64,000 nt of DNA from Pseudoneurospora amorphoporcata (lineage: Eukaryota > Ascomycota > Sordariomycetes > Sordariales > Sordariaceae), in NCBI GenBank assembly GCA_033297205.1, contig MU859074.1, positions 124,001 to 188,000 of the forward strand, written 5' to 3'. A program made the translations under genes and the position numbers. Shown here in pieces: positions 21,401-33,934 of this stretch. The notes under the pieces are model-generated. The model ran no database searches. It saw only the letters and a program-made list of their open reading frames with translations, and was not told where the DNA came from. Within the stretch, counting starts at the first letter, position 1. Each line of letters opens with the position of its first letter.

Positions 21401-23659
21401 ATGTCGACCACCACTGCTGCCTCGGGCACTAAGAGGGCTCCTCTCTCCGACAACCCCAATGTCGCCAACTCGCCGCTGCGTGGGTCCTCGGCTACCGCCT
21501 TGGCACTACAGGGCTCTAAAAAGGCCGTCCGCTCCCATGCCGATCAGCTTAGAGAGGAGCCATACGGTCAACCTCCGCCGGCCAAGAGACAGATGATTGA
21601 ACATGGCGGTCAACGCGCCGCCGCCTCGCCGATGAGCTCCCGGTCCAATGTGTCCAACGCCATGCGCAAGCCCTCGACGATATCCCGGACCGCCGAACGT
21701 GAACGGGCTGAGAGAAGAACAACAGCCACCACCACGGCTACCAGCACCCGTGCCGAGAGGTCGCATGCCGCCTTGACCACCACTACCACTACCACCACTA
21801 CCACCACCGACCGCATCAGCTCAAAGGAACTCGAAGACCTCGCTATATGGCAGGCCTCTATGAGAACGCGCTTTCACAAGATGGTCTTCTACTTTGAAAG
21901 CATTCCCGACGACCAGCGTCACAAGCTCGCCAAACAAGTCGCTCAATTGGGCGCTGTAAGTCAAAACCCCAGTGCGCAATGCAGGCCCAACAGCTCGGCA
22001 TATACTTACACATCCCAAACAGCATGAGGAAAAGTTCTTTTCCATCGAAATCACCCATGTCGTCACCACCCGCCCCATTCCCCCGGTAAAGCCGGTCCAG
22101 GACGAGAACCAGCCAGGCACAAGCACCCAGTCGGCCAGTGAACAAGCAAAGACGATCGATCCCTCTCTCCTGAACCGCAATGGCGACTCGGTCCGACGAA
22201 AACTAATCTTTGACAAACCCTCCATCCGGAAATCATCAGTGCAGCCCCAGGAAGAGACAACAATGCCCAAGCCGAAAGCACGCAGCACCGATATCCTGCA
22301 CCGTGCACGGGACATGGGCAAGAAGATCTGGTCATTGGACAAACTGCAGAGGATTCTCGGCATGGTCCTTGAGACGGACCTGTACAAGGCTGCATGGCTG
22401 GGCCGAGGACATACGCCCGCGGCCGCCGACAGGCCCAAGGCTCGCCAGCAAACTGCTAATGTGCTTCAGATGCTTCAGAATGAGCGCGTGCACGGTCCCT
22501 CGGACCGTGATCCCACTGTTGTTACCAAGGACATCCACTATTTCAAGGGTCCCTACATTTATGTGTACGACATCGAAGAAAAGACGAAGCCCATCATGGT
22601 GAGGGAGTACCACCGAGTTGCCGACAAGAAGGATGGCGAGTGGCCGCAGTTCCGTGTGGCATCCCAGGGCCGGTGCCCATTTGTTGAGGATTATGATCCC
22701 CCAGAAAGGACGAGGAGGGAACGGGCCCAGGCCAAGGACAAGGTTACCAAAGCTGCGGAAGCCGCTGCTGCTGCCACCGAAAAGGCCGCGGCTACCAAGA
22801 CCCTCCAGCCTCCCGAGGTGCCATCACCCAAGCCGGTTACTGGAAAGCGTACTCTTAAGGAGATGGAAGCACCTAACGACCGCGCAGTTGAAGTTGTTGT
22901 TGTTGATGATGTCCCTGAGACGGTCGAGTCAGCCAAGTTGTCCACCCCTTCGGTCGATTTCCGTTCGCAGAACGCCTTTATGAGCCACACCACCAAGGTC
23001 GGCCGTTTGGTGGCTGGAGAGCCTGTCGCTTCCGGTATTCAGGCCAACAAGCTTACATCGGCCATCCGCTCTCAGATGGTGTCTTCCACCACCGGTGTCC
23101 TTGGCGCCAAGGCCGGTATCAGCAAGGAAGTTTTGGGGCTTCAGCGCAAGGTTCTCCAGAAGGCTGGCGGTGGTCCTTCCCTTTCGCAAGACTCGGGCTC
23201 TCGTCGCCTGGCCGAGATTGGTGTAGACGGCAACCCGTCATGCACGCGTGCCGCCAGCTTGGGTAACCCAACCAAGCCCCCGATGCCTGAGATCTGGGAG
23301 GATGATGAAGAAGCTCGGAAGCAAGAACAAGCCAAAAAGGAGAGAAAGTTGCGCAGGACCGCGAGCACCCCTGCTCCCCAAACAAAGCCGAAGCCGCGCG
23401 ATCCCAAGCCGGGTTACTGCGAAAACTGTCAGGATAAGTTCGAAGACTTTGATGCGGTGAGTTTTTCTTGATATTTTCTTTCAATATCGGGTTTTAACAT
23501 GACGATTTACTAACATGGTGATAGCACATTCTGTCCCGCAAGCATCGCCGCTTCGCTGAGAACGACGATAACTGGGCCCAGCTCGACGCTCTCCTTGGCA
23601 AGCTCTCGCGTGTTCCCCGTGAGCCGCGTTACCGGTCCGTGGGTGATGAGAGGTGGTAG
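21401..23659 (+). CDS. dbf4: Cdc7 kinase regulatory subunit, DBF4/Dfp1/Him1 family
   Basis: There are three exons, 21401..21955, 22023..23456 and 23525..23659, with phase-0 introns of 67 and 68 nt, giving 707 aa. The N-terminal part is Ser/Thr/Ala-rich and probably disordered. A BRCT-like block starts around residue 185 (HEEKFFSIEITHVVTT) and continues with KIWSLDKLQRILGMVLE. The central motif that binds Cdc7 covers DPTVVTKDIHYFKGPYIYVYDIEEKTKPIMVREY...WPQFRVASQGRCPF. The DBF4-type zinc finger spans exons 2 and 3: CENCQDKFEDFDA|HILSRKHRRF, with two Cys and two His. The subunit activates Cdc7 to phosphorylate MCM helicase at replication origins. The domain order and split zinc finger make both family and splice sites secure. 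Confidence 0.94.
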
Positions 23660-24832
23660 TAACCTGCTGCCACACATGACACTCACTGCCCATGGCTCCT
23701 GACGACTACTTGTACTTGCTTTCCCTTCTTATTTGCCTTTCATCTTCCTCCCTTTCAACCTACAATTCTCTTCAAGTCAGTCAGGAGTCATGTGGCGGAT
23801 CGTGTATCATCTAGCCATGTTGGAGAGGTCTTTTTCTTTTTCTTTTTTCCAAGGATGCCAACAACGCAAAAGTTGATTACCAGCATATTATGGGCGCGGG
23901 AGTTCCGGTGGCTTGTCTATGACGGGGCGTCATGTCCGGTTCTCTGTTTATACTAACGCCCCTTTGTTTTCATCATTGAACGAGCTGAGTACGGAGGGTA
24001 AAAAGGCGGAGACGGATGCCAAGGTTGGCTTTGTGGTCGTGTGTGGGATGTTGACGAACGAAGGGTTGAAGTGGCATTTATGTTATGGTCAATGAGGACC
24101 AAGCAAAGCGCTGGTGGTATCATGGCTCTGTCTTTTTAATGGTACTGTGTTTACCAAACAACCAGCAAGCGAGCATTATGTGGAACACGACAAATCCGGT
24201 ATGCATATTCTCATTGTGTCGAAGGGAATGGTAAAGGGGATACCCGGTTATAGTATGGAAGCCGATATCTGGTTAGGTCATGGTCTCTCTGTCGGTGTCA
24301 TGGTTCCTGGCTAGGGCGGTTTATGATGGTCCACTCCATGATCAGGAGGAAGAGGTGGACAAGCTTGTGGTGGCATGCTGTTATCGGCATGACCGTAGCG
24401 CGTTCAATCAAGATACTAGTCTACTACTATATGTTAGACTTTATGTATGTCTCTAAATGTATCATATGCTTATTGGTGGAGAAGAGGGTATCAAGCTTGA
24501 TGGTGCTGTAAGGTCTTTGTCAGTTGGGGGTTGAAGTGTTCTCCAGCGAGCCTTCACATGCTGTTACGGAATCCCCACTCCCGTCCCGTCCGCCGATCAT
24601 ATCGGGTCCTGCCCGGCTCGGCCCGACGCCCCACCCCCACCGGAAGTCCGGGACGGGCCTCGGGCCCCACTAATCCGGAAATCCGATCCCCGCCCTCCCC
24701 ACTTCACCGATGGCGGGCACATAATGGGTGTGGTGCGGGGAAAGGTCCATCTCATCCACCTCCTCAGCCAATACACTCATGCACATAACTTTGAATTATT
24801 ATAATTGTCTTCCACTCGCCCATCGCGTCCAA
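23660..24832. other. Intergenic region between DBF4 and sirtuin
   Basis: About 1.2 kb is AT-rich near 24,400. A C/G-rich patch at 24,560-24,700 is likely part of the sirtuin promoter. No gene is supported. Confidence 0.55.
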
Positions 24833-25919
24833 ATGGCATCACGGCTCAACAACCTCGCGGCCTTCCACCAAAAGCTCGCCAAAGCCAATCGCATCCTCGC
24901 CATCTGCGGCGCCGGACTCTCGGCCGCATCAGGACTTCCCACCTTCCGTGGCGCTGGCGGACTATGGAGGAACTACGAGGCCACGGACTTGGCGACTCCG
25001 GAGGCGTTTGCTGAGGATCCGGGGTTGGTGTGGTTATTTTATGCTTATGTATGTATCTCATCCCAGCGTTCAAAAACAGCTCGAGCACTGGTGATGGAAA
25101 ACATTTCCCACAGTGATGAGCATCTTTTACTGACCCTACCTATACGAACAACAGCGAAGACACATGGCCCTCCAAGTAAAACCCAATGCAGGCCACCACG
25201 CCCTGGCTGCCCTTGCAAAGAAGAATCCTAACTTTCTTTGTTTGACTCAGAATGTCGACAGTAGGTTTCCTCCTCTCATCTCCCTAGGGAATTTAGCTAC
25301 TACTGACACACACCCATTATCAGACCTTTCCCCCCGCGCCGGCCACCCTCCCTCCCAACTACGCACCCTCCACGGTTCCCTCTTCACCCTCAAATGCTCT
25401 TCCCGCAGCTGCAACTACATGGAACCCTCCAACACAGCCGACCCTCTCTGCCCTTCTCTCGCTCCCGCCTCGGTTAGCCCACCCGACCCGTCCCAACCAG
25501 CTAAAATCCCCCTTTTGGATCCTTCCCACCCTTTACCCCGCATCTCCCCATCCCAACTCCCCCAATGCCCTCGCTGCCAGGAATCGGGAAAACAATCGCT
25601 CCTCCGCCCGGGAGTAATCTGGTTCGGCGAGTCTTTGGATGCCACCATGCTCTCGGAAATCGACGCCTGGATCGATCAAGGGGGCCCTGTTGATATCGTG
25701 CTAGTGGTGGGCACGAGTTCGGTGGTGTATCCGGCGGCGGGGTACGCGGAACGGGCGAGGACAAAGGGAGTAACGAGCGTGGTGACGGTTAATAAGGAGG
25801 TTGAGAAACGGATGTGGACGAGACAGGAGGATTTGGCGTTTCAGGGGGGCGCGGAGGAGTGGTTGGGGAAGATGTTTGAGCCTCTGATTGGGGCTTTACC
25901 TGGGGGAGGAAATGAGTGA
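24833..25919 (+). CDS. NAD-dependent protein deacylase, class III sirtuin (SIRT5-like)
   Basis: There are three exons, 24833..25048, 25155..25260 and 25324..25919, giving 305 aa. Sirtuin motifs appear in order: GAGLSAASGLPTFRG (NAD site, residues 26-40), TQNVDNL (split by intron 2), catalytic His124 in TLHGS, a zinc site from Cys132/Cys137 and the CPRC pair, FGE, VGTSSVVYPA and the C-terminal VTVNKE. Residues 69-74 are FYAYRR, matching the Tyr-x-x-Arg pair (Tyr70, Arg73) that in SIRT5 binds acidic acyl groups, so desuccinylase or demalonylase activity is predicted. The zinc module holds a Pro/Ser-rich insert of about 50 residues between the Cys pairs. No clear mitochondrial presequence is seen. 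The family is certain; substrate preference is inferred from the motif. Confidence 0.94.
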
Positions 25920-27997
25920 AGAATGGGGCAGAAGTAGGGGAGGGGAAGGAGGGTTGAAGGGGCTGAGGATGAAGAGAGGGTGAAGATTGAAGAAAGGGCT
26001 GGTTTTCGGTGACCAAACAGATAATTGCTACCGCGTGGGAGATGGGATCGGTTCATAACTGGAGCAACCCTTTCCATCACAAGCTGAAATACGTCATCTC
26101 CTCTGTCTCTTCGCCATTTTCCCGGTATCAAACCCCCTTAATGGGAAACAAAACAGTGTTAGCACCCGTTACACAATACCGCCATCTACGCTGCGCACCG
26201 GGTAGTACAGCATTAAAACAAATGTCTCAAGCCTCAGCTTCCATCTTTGCTACCGGTCGGTACAAGAAGTCGGTCTATCCGCGTCTGCGTACCTAGTGTA
26301 CTCCAGTAGTTACAATGATGCATTCGACTGCCATCTCGATACAAGCGAACAAACTATCGGCCAGACGTGCAGCATCCGCGCGCTTCGTGATTCTAATATG
26401 CCAGAGGGACGGACACGGTAACTTGGATTGGGCAAAGTATTCCATGATAAACCAGCAGATAGGTAGTACGTAGGTATTCAGCCAGCTCGCTCTCCAGACC
26501 ATGCCGTGGAACTACCGACCGCCTGCTGTGTAACCAACGGCGCGTTCCAGCCAAGGGGGGTCCGTAAATGTTACTGCTGCCCCTGCCCCTGCCCCTGCCA
26601 AGGCTGCTGCTGCTGTTGGATCCCCACTGCTGCACCGAATGCTGCAAAGAAGAAACGCCGGCGGCGGATGGAACGAACGGCATTAGCGCCGAGTTCCATC
26701 CCCCTGCGTCGTCGCCGTGGACTCTCGACGGGGGGCTTCCTTGGCAGGGCGACATTGAACCTCTCGGAATTTTCTTCTTGGACGCAACCTGCATCTGTCT
26801 GGTCAGGACCGGTACCTAGGTATCATTTCCGTTGCAGGTTCATTTCCGGGTTTGACTCCATCGTGTGCGTTTCCATTTATTTCCCCGCCCTATGGGGATG
26901 GCAGTATAGCAAGTAAGGTAGGCTTGCCCACGTTGTTTGTTGTTTGGTCAGGGGCCGGCATTGTGGATGACAATGACGGAAATGAAGAAGCGGGTGAGGA
27001 CGGGCAACCCAGGCAGCTTCTGGTCTATTGCTGTCTCGGTGACCTCAAACCGGAAGACATGGCGACGGCGACGCGGCGAAGGATTCAAGCGAATTACAAT
27101 GTGGACTGAGCCAAGGCGGACACGGAGAGTAGACTCCAGTAGCCAAGCAGGCAGCAATGGAGTTTCCGGGAGTCGGCAATGGGCCAAGGTGGGTGTGTTT
27201 GGGGTAGTTTGCAAGGATTTCGGATACGGATGCCGATGGTGTTCTGTACCTACTTTTGGATGATGGTTATGCTTTGGATGGATGTCGCCCTTACAGTTGT
27301 TCTGATGATGAAAAAGTCCATGGCAAATAGTCCAGCACAGAAAGGCAAAACGAGTTAAACCAAAGACATCACAATCACGATAATAGCCGGGAGCAATAAA
27401 TGTGTTCAAAAAAAAGTGTATGGTATTCAACACAAAAAGTTACCAGCTCCCTCTTCTCCATCAATATACATAAAATCTTTATGTCCGAATCTATAACCAT
27501 ATGTTCATCATTTGTTCTTCCCTCCTCTTCCTCAGAGACCGCGAACCGAGCCACGCTCCTTGTCGGACGCTTCCATCGCATATCCATGAACTCCTCGCAA
27601 AACAAAAAAGTGTATCGCTTCGAGGTGATATATATAAAAAGAAGCAAAATCGCCAAAATCGCCCAAAACGTAAATTAATGCGCGCCCTTCGTGACAAAAC
27701 ATGCCGGCCGACTGAACCGATGTTCTCTTCTTTCTGCTGTAGATGCCAAACACAACCAACCGATAATTAAACTTGATCGTACATTTCAATGCGCTCTCTG
27801 GATCAGTCTCTCAACTGCCGCCACAGGCGCCCAAGAGATGTGTCCAGTTCAAAAGGATCGTAGTGTAAAAGAAAAGATATATAGACAGCTCGGTTGGAAG
27901 CGCGAGGATTGGATATGTATCAAGTGTGACAAAATATCCCTTTGTACATCCTTCATTTTTTTCAATTCTTTCTTTCGTCATTCTTCAGACAACACGC
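25920..27997. other. Convergent 3' intergenic region (sirtuin / CRH)
   Basis: About 2 kb has no supportable gene. It contains a CCCCTG/GCTGCT simple-sequence patch at 26578-26615 and AT-rich sequence after 27,400, probably the 3' untranslated region of the CRH gene. Confidence 0.5.
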
Positions 27998-29245
27998 TTA
28001 AAGAAGCATGGCGCCGGCGAAGAGGGCAGCGCCGATCGAGGCAATGCTCATGGCGAGCTTGCCAGCGCTGCCGGTAAGAACGTCACCGCTCTCGGTGGCC
28101 TCGGCGGCATCGCCGGTGGAGGTGCCGTTGTTGTTGAGGGTGCTGTCGATGGGGAGCGAGCTGATGGAGGAGTCGGCGGCGGACGAGGCCGAAGAGGCGG
28201 GGACGGTGCTCAGAGTGGTGGCGGTGGAAGTGGCAGTGCCAGTCTTGGAAGGAGACTTGGTGGTCTCGGCGTCATCGGTAGAGGTGCCCGAGATGACCTT
28301 GATGCTCTGCCAGTTGCCGCTCTTGTCGCCGTACTTGTACTCGGAGGCGTCCTTGGGGCCGGTGATACCGTCACCACCCATGTAGTCCTGGATCTTGATG
28401 CTCTGGTAGTAGCCGTTGAAGGGACCCTCGGCAAAGTTGGTGATACCGCCGGCCCACTCGATGGTGCCCTGGGCGGCGTCCTTGCGACCGGCAACCCAGG
28501 TGCCGAGCTTGATCTGCATGGGGGTCTGGGGGAAGGCGCTGCAGCCCTTTTGGCCGTCGTTCTTGAGAGTGCGGACGACATTGCCGTCGATGATCCAGTC
28601 GAGCTGGGTAGGAGTCCACTTGATGGTGTACGTGTGGAACTCGTCCTGGGGGTTAGAGACGGGAGAGAAACCACCGCGGTCGTACGTCTCGGTGCAACCC
28701 TGGCTGAAGTAGTTGGTCTGAACCTGGGCGTGGTCGCTGCCGATCCACTCCCAATCGATCTCGTCCAGGTCATCGGACTGAAGGACGAAGCTGGTCACAA
28801 TACCCTTGCCGAAAGCCGCCCTCACGGTAACGTCGACCTGGCCGAAGAAGATGTAGCGAGAGCTGGCAACGGTAGGAGCATCGGTCTCCTTCTTGATGGT
28901 GTAGACGGCGCCGAGCTTGTTGTCGTACTTGAGAGTGGTACCGATCATGTTCTTGAAGAAGCTGTCCTCGCCCTTGGTGAAGTCAATGTTGATGATGTCC
29001 TTACCGACGGCCTTGTCATTGGGGCAGGCTGGAAGTAGTCAAGTTAGCCCATGTTTTTTATTTCCATTTTTTTCTTTATATTTTTTTTGGTTTTTTTTTT
29101 TCCCCCTCTCCTTTTTTTTTTCTTTCTTTTTGATGTCTGTTGATATCCGGTGAAACGTACTCTTCTTGGTGGGATCACACTCAGTGTAGGTCTGGGCGGA
29201 GACGAGCGAGGCAAGAGCCAGGGCGGTAAGAGTCTTGATATGCAT
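27998..29245 (-). CDS. CRH-type chitin-glucan transglycosylase (GH16), GPI-anchored
   Basis: There are two exons, 29245..29161 and 29028..27998, with a 132-nt intron (GTACGT...TTCCAG) carrying long T/A runs; the product is 371 aa. The signal peptide is residues 1-17 (MHIKTLTALALASLVSA). The join restores CDPTKKTCPNDKAVG. The GH16 catalytic motif DEIDWEW gives Glu118 as nucleophile and Glu122 as acid/base. Downstream are QTNYF, HTYTIKWTPTQLDWIIDG and KLGTWVAG. A Ser/Thr-rich stalk follows, and the end is hydrophobic (LAMSIASIGAALFAGAMLL), as needed for GPI attachment. The enzyme cross-links chitin to beta-1,3/1,6-glucan in the cell wall. A very long antisense frame over this gene is a codon-bias shadow. 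Confidence 0.95.
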
Positions 29246-32200
29246 GATTACTGATTTGGAGGTGTGAAGTGTTGTATAGGAGGTCGGTTTGTCAGTGGGA
29301 GCAAAGGACCGTGGCTGAAGGCAAGACGAGCAAGTATAATAGCGAGTGTGTTGTTGTTAGTTCCAAACGAAGGACTGTAGATACTTCTAGCTGACACCGA
29401 GAATGGCGAGGTAGAAGGGTCGAAAAGGGGATGTGCGAAGGAGTGTTTTTGAAGACTTTGGGAAACAGGGGAACCGAAGGAAGAAGAGGGAGGAAACGAA
29501 GTTGGGTTTTGGTGGATTCCTACCTACCAGGTAGTAGTCATGGATCCTCGGTGCTGCTCTCGCTTGATCCGTTAACGAGGGCCAAGTGAGCATGGGTAGC
29601 GCCTGCCTTGACTAAGAAATAAAATGAGCTAGCCTTGGTTCTGGTGTCGCCGTTTGTCGACCCCTAGTAACAATTTCCAGTCCTGAAGCAAATGTCACCC
29701 TCCCGAACCAGCCAAGGCAACGTCCCAAGCGTTCCATTCCCAAGCCCAGCAGCGCCGCGTTCAGGAGGAGCCCTTTGGAAGCTAACACGACCAATCAGAG
29801 GTCACGGAAAAGACCCTTGCAGGCGCCTGTTAGCGAACGCTCCAGATTTGTGGCGCTGTGAACCCTGTCAGAGTCAACCCCCCTGGTCATTGTTTTCCCA
29901 TTCAGGGGCACCATTTTGACATGCAACACCAAGGAGAGAGACATTTTGAGTTCCCCCGGTGACCTTCTCGTGAGTCTTGGTAACACACTAGTGCATCTAG
30001 CGCGCCGGCAGTGGATAATTTACTGATCCGGAACCTCGTGTTGATGGCATATCATGGAGGTCCCAAGAGCCCGTCATCAAGCAGGCAACAACGAGACAAG
30101 TAAATGTTGAATTGCCATGTCGTCTTCTTGCTTGGAGGGAGGGGCGGACAACGGCAACACGGCATCATGTTGAGTAACCGCTTGGCGTTACCGACCAGCT
30201 TTCCGTTGTCCGTAGGAGCGGTGGCAGCGATTCAGTTGCCGAGTTGCGCGGTGCCTCTCTCCCTGGCTCAGATCTGGATGAACACAGCAGAAACGCCCAG
30301 CTGTCGTCATGGTAGGTGAGATGGTGTCTGTCCGCTAAGATCATGCACATATGCGCTGCCGCAATCCAATGATGCATGCAACCACGACCACCACGCTGCT
30401 TGGTACCTAGGGGTCTTTTGGTCTTTTGGGGGTCCAGTCACGAGTGCGAGAGCGAGTGTGCGGGCGGTTGCCCTGGAAATCATGTCGAAAGAGTAAGGTA
30501 CTAGGCCCAGACGCCGATCGCATTTCCAGAGCCGAGAATGGCCCAATGAGGCGTGGTGGTTGGCCTCGAACCGTGGGAGAACTTGCCTCCCTCGTCCAAC
30601 AGCCAATCGGCGGTTTGCGAATCCAGCGAATAAAAGGAATGGAACCGGTTCATAGTTTGTGATGAAGCAGTGTTGTCACTTGATGCGAAACCACCTCCTG
30701 GATTCATGAAACACCAAGCAAAAACAACATGAGTAAAGCTCCTCCCTTGTTATGTGATGGTGATCTGAAAACGTCGGGGTTGGGGAGAGCGAATGCGTCA
30801 GTATTTGGCCACGAGCATCCATTTCTACCGAAACATAGTGTCGTTGAGAACATCACGCCTGACGTGGACAGTGAATGGGACCCACCGCGTATTCCCCACG
30901 GTTAATGCACTAACTTTAATTCCACAAGTCTTGCCGACAATACATTAGTGAACTAATTCCTGGCAATCATCATCGACATGATCATCGTGTTCTTCCAGGA
31001 TTTCCATGTCCATCCTCCGACATCCAGATCTTCCCGGCGATAACATCATGGATTAACACTCACACAAACCAAAACCCCTTCTCTTGACGTGTTTTCGCAT
31101 TTGATCTTCTGTTTTGTTTCCACAACATTCTGAACATCACTCCTGACACGGTCAACTTGGCAGGGGCAACGTTCCATTCCATTTCAGCCCGCTGGCCTGT
31201 ACGCATAGCTCCCTTCCCCACGATGGACCACCACTCACGCTTCACGAAGTGACGGGACCCTCACTTTACACTACACCCACCAGCCCACCCGCCCAACCGC
31301 ATCGTTAACCTCACGCACGCAGTCAGCAACGACGGCATTAACCACCGAATGGATCGGACATTTGACCGTTTTTCTCTCGGCGACAGCGATAAAACATCAA
31401 GATGCGGTTAATGGATCCGAACCAGAAAAATGTTTGGAGATGCTCTTTCTTGGTAAACGAGGGAAAGCTGTGCAAGAGGGTGCCCCAGGAAGGTTGCCCC
31501 CGTCATCTTGCCGAGGCTCGCCGGGGATCTGCGACAATAGCAAGTGCTATTATCGAGTGCATCACGCAACTCTTGCTGTATCAACAGCGACAGCAGGAAC
31601 AAGTAGGACTTCTCCGTCCATGTTGGCGACGCTGTACCGACAGGGCAACCGACACTACTAACCCCGCCGAACCCCGATAATCCAGACCCACAACGGATCC
31701 GGTAGTCACGGCAGTCCCGATGTGGATCCCGGGGCCCTGGGGCTCCGACCGCATGGTCTTGGCAACTTGCCCATGGTCAGGAGTTCGGAGGTCGCTGCTG
31801 CCACAATCACTCAGTCCCGCGACGGACGGCTGCCGAGTGCAGTGGCTTAGGTAGGTTCCTGCCCGGTTTAGTTGGAGCTGAGGGCACAAACCGTGACTGC
31901 AATGGTAGGAGTTGCACCTTCCGGCCCACACTTGTTGGCGTTCTCCTTGCTGTGGAGGTGGTGCGCTGGCCGCAGACACACGCCTGCTGCCCCAGGTCTA
32001 CCTGCCCGGTACGGCAATCTTGAGTCGTTTGCAATCCTGTCCTGTATCACGAAACCGGGTAGCGCTCAACCTCTGCCACCAGGTCATTCAACCCTTCCAC
32101 ACAACATGTGTCCAGCTTGATAACTTCCACGTCTGATGCAGGCACGCACCGGTTGATGTCTGATTAGTCTAACTCGTCAAGTTGCATACTTAACTCGACC

Positions 32201-32679
32201 ATTTCCCCAGCAGATTTTGCCTTTTCTTCCCCGTCTCTCTCTATCAACAACACTTTTCTTTATTTCTGCCATCATTACTGCACATCATTTCCACCTATTG
32301 AAAACACATTTTTGCTACATATCTATCATGGTGTCTTTCTTTCTTATTCCTTTTTTTCTTGCTTGATGCCCTTGTGCTATCTTTGCTGTTCTCGGAAACA
32401 GCGACAGCAACCTCTGCCGTGGCATCATCCTCAGCTGTGACGTCCTTCTGAGGCCTCGATGGAGAAACCGGCCATGTCAAGCATTGTCTTCTTCCTTAGT
32501 CTACTCACGGTTGCGGGCAAACATGTAAGCATCTCGCGTGGATGTTGACTTGACATTCATGTCATGCTAACGTATACTTCTCTAGGCCACGTCAACACAA
32601 CCAACAGGTCCAACGACAGTGGTGTACATGTACACCCACCCACCTCTTCGGCTGAGCCTTCGAGCGCCAACTCTAGCCC
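29246..32679. other. 3.4-kb upstream region of CRH, mostly non-coding
   Basis: The first part is the CRH promoter. Apart from the weak ORF at 31402-31680 and a possible leader intron at 32524-32585 (GTAAGC...GCTAAC...TCTAG), nothing can be supported. Confidence 0.45.
31402..31680 (+). CDS. Possible small protein or exon with a C3H zinc-binding motif
   Basis: This is a 92-codon ATG-initiated frame with a stop just upstream. It contains WRC-x9-C-x7-C-PRH, a compact Cys3-His arrangement, followed by a helical stretch (RRGSATIASAIIECITQLLLYQQRQQEQ). The frame then meets a good donor (CAA|GTAGGA at 31593), so the coding part may stop there and continue in an exon I could not place. I do not recognise a family. 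It could be a relic, a real small gene or chance. Confidence 0.25.
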   Translation: MRLMDPNQKNVWRCSFLVNEGKLCKRVPQEGCPRHLAEARRGSATIASAIIECITQLLLYQQRQQEQVGLLRPCWRRCTDRATDTTNPAEPR

Positions 32680-33934
32680 ATGGTCGTTGAACAACAACGA
32701 CAGTCCACATCGTTCAACGGTAACTACAGTCCACCATCGCTTGAGGAGACCATCGCCCATCAGCCAGAGCAGAATGGCAGATTAAACGCACATCTCCCAC
32801 AGACAGCCTGGCGGGATGGATGCGAGAGCAGGCCGAGGCACGTGTCTTAAGGTCGCCAGCCCACTCCGACCCTACTTGGCCTATCAGTCACCTGCCGCCC
32901 CGTACGGCTACGAGCACCACTCCGAGTTTAACTCGGAACATCTCCCCAGAGGTGATGGCGGCTTTGAATAATCCTTCTCCGCCATGGTGTGAGCCCACTG
33001 CGCAAGTCATCGGGACGGACGTTGATGCCCGTGTTGGAACACCTAATATCCGGTCGGGACTTTCCGACCGTTTGACGATGATGGTCAGGAAATACCACGG
33101 ATCGCGGGAAACCATGCCACGTAAGTCCTCGACGAGCTTCACCTTATCTTCTTTGTCCATCCGAACTGACAATCCTTCACAGAAGGACTTTTTCGATCCT
33201 ACGTGGCTCGATTCCCCTCTTCCGATTCCTAGCGCGCTTCAACCGATGCGCACCGCGAAAGAGCCATCATCCGTCACCCTTCGTACCCCTCACAACCCTC
33301 CCTTCGCCTGCGGTTCAAGCAGGTGGTCAGATGTTGACCAAGGAGTGCATCGACGAGCTTGACAATGCCTCACGTCAGAGAATAGCGCTCGATGGGAGCG
33401 AACATGGAATGGATGGATATCTGTTCCCTACCAAAAAATTCTCAAGCGATGCGTTGACTGTTATCTTGGACGAATGGGTCAAGAAGTATTGCTACGACAG
33501 TAAAGAAGGCCCATCCCAAGCCCGACGACGAGTACGACGAGCCGTACTAGAGAGGCAGAAGCGCAAGCGGAAGGACCCAACTGTCCCTGCGGAGATGTAA
33601 AACTGGGGGTTATTGTAGAATTGAAAGATGGGTACCAGGGTGGAGGAAGAAAGTTGGTTAAGGATTGGGTGGAAGAGCCCAAGGGTAATATTTACCAAAT
33701 CCCTCCACCAGGTAGGAGGGTAATGATGAGTATATTGGTCAGCATGGAGAACGCCGTTTCAAACTGTACCGAACTGGAGGTTGCTTTACATGCCGGCGAG
33801 GTTGGGCTTGCGCCTGACAGGACGGAATGGGTTATCCTGACTTCGTTCTACAATCGCCGACCTGGTGGTAGGTAGCCTTGAGCTTGATCCAGCAACCGCG
33901 GCTAACGTTTTCTGGTGGGCTAGAGCATCATTAG
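32680..33934 (+). CDS. Hypothetical protein, tentative five-exon gene
   Basis: The best in-frame model is 32680..32719, 32803..33120, 33233..33499, 33559..33867 and 33924..33934, giving 314 aa. It starts MVVEQQRQSTSFN (CCC ATG G). The middle includes ISPEVMAALNNPSPPWCEPTAQVIG; the C-terminal half (DNASRQRIALDGSEHGMDGYLF..., GPNCPCGDVKLGVIVELKDGYQ, WVILTSFYNRRPG) has protein-like composition. The last intron is convincing (GTAGGT...GCTAAC...CTAG). An equally in-frame alternative in the middle uses introns 32952-33088 and 33121-33182. Upstream, a signal-peptide-like MEKPAMSSIVFFLSLLTVAGKH at 32460 ends at a good donor but joins in another frame. I recognise no family, and the exact structure needs transcript data. 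Confidence 0.45.

Noticed and set aside
27926..29038. Very long plus-strand open frame (about 370 codons) opposite the CRH gene
   Set aside because: It is the antisense shadow of a high-GC3 coding exon; composition is Gly/Val/Ala/Asp-biased, with no domain, while the minus strand encodes GH16 with its catalytic motif.
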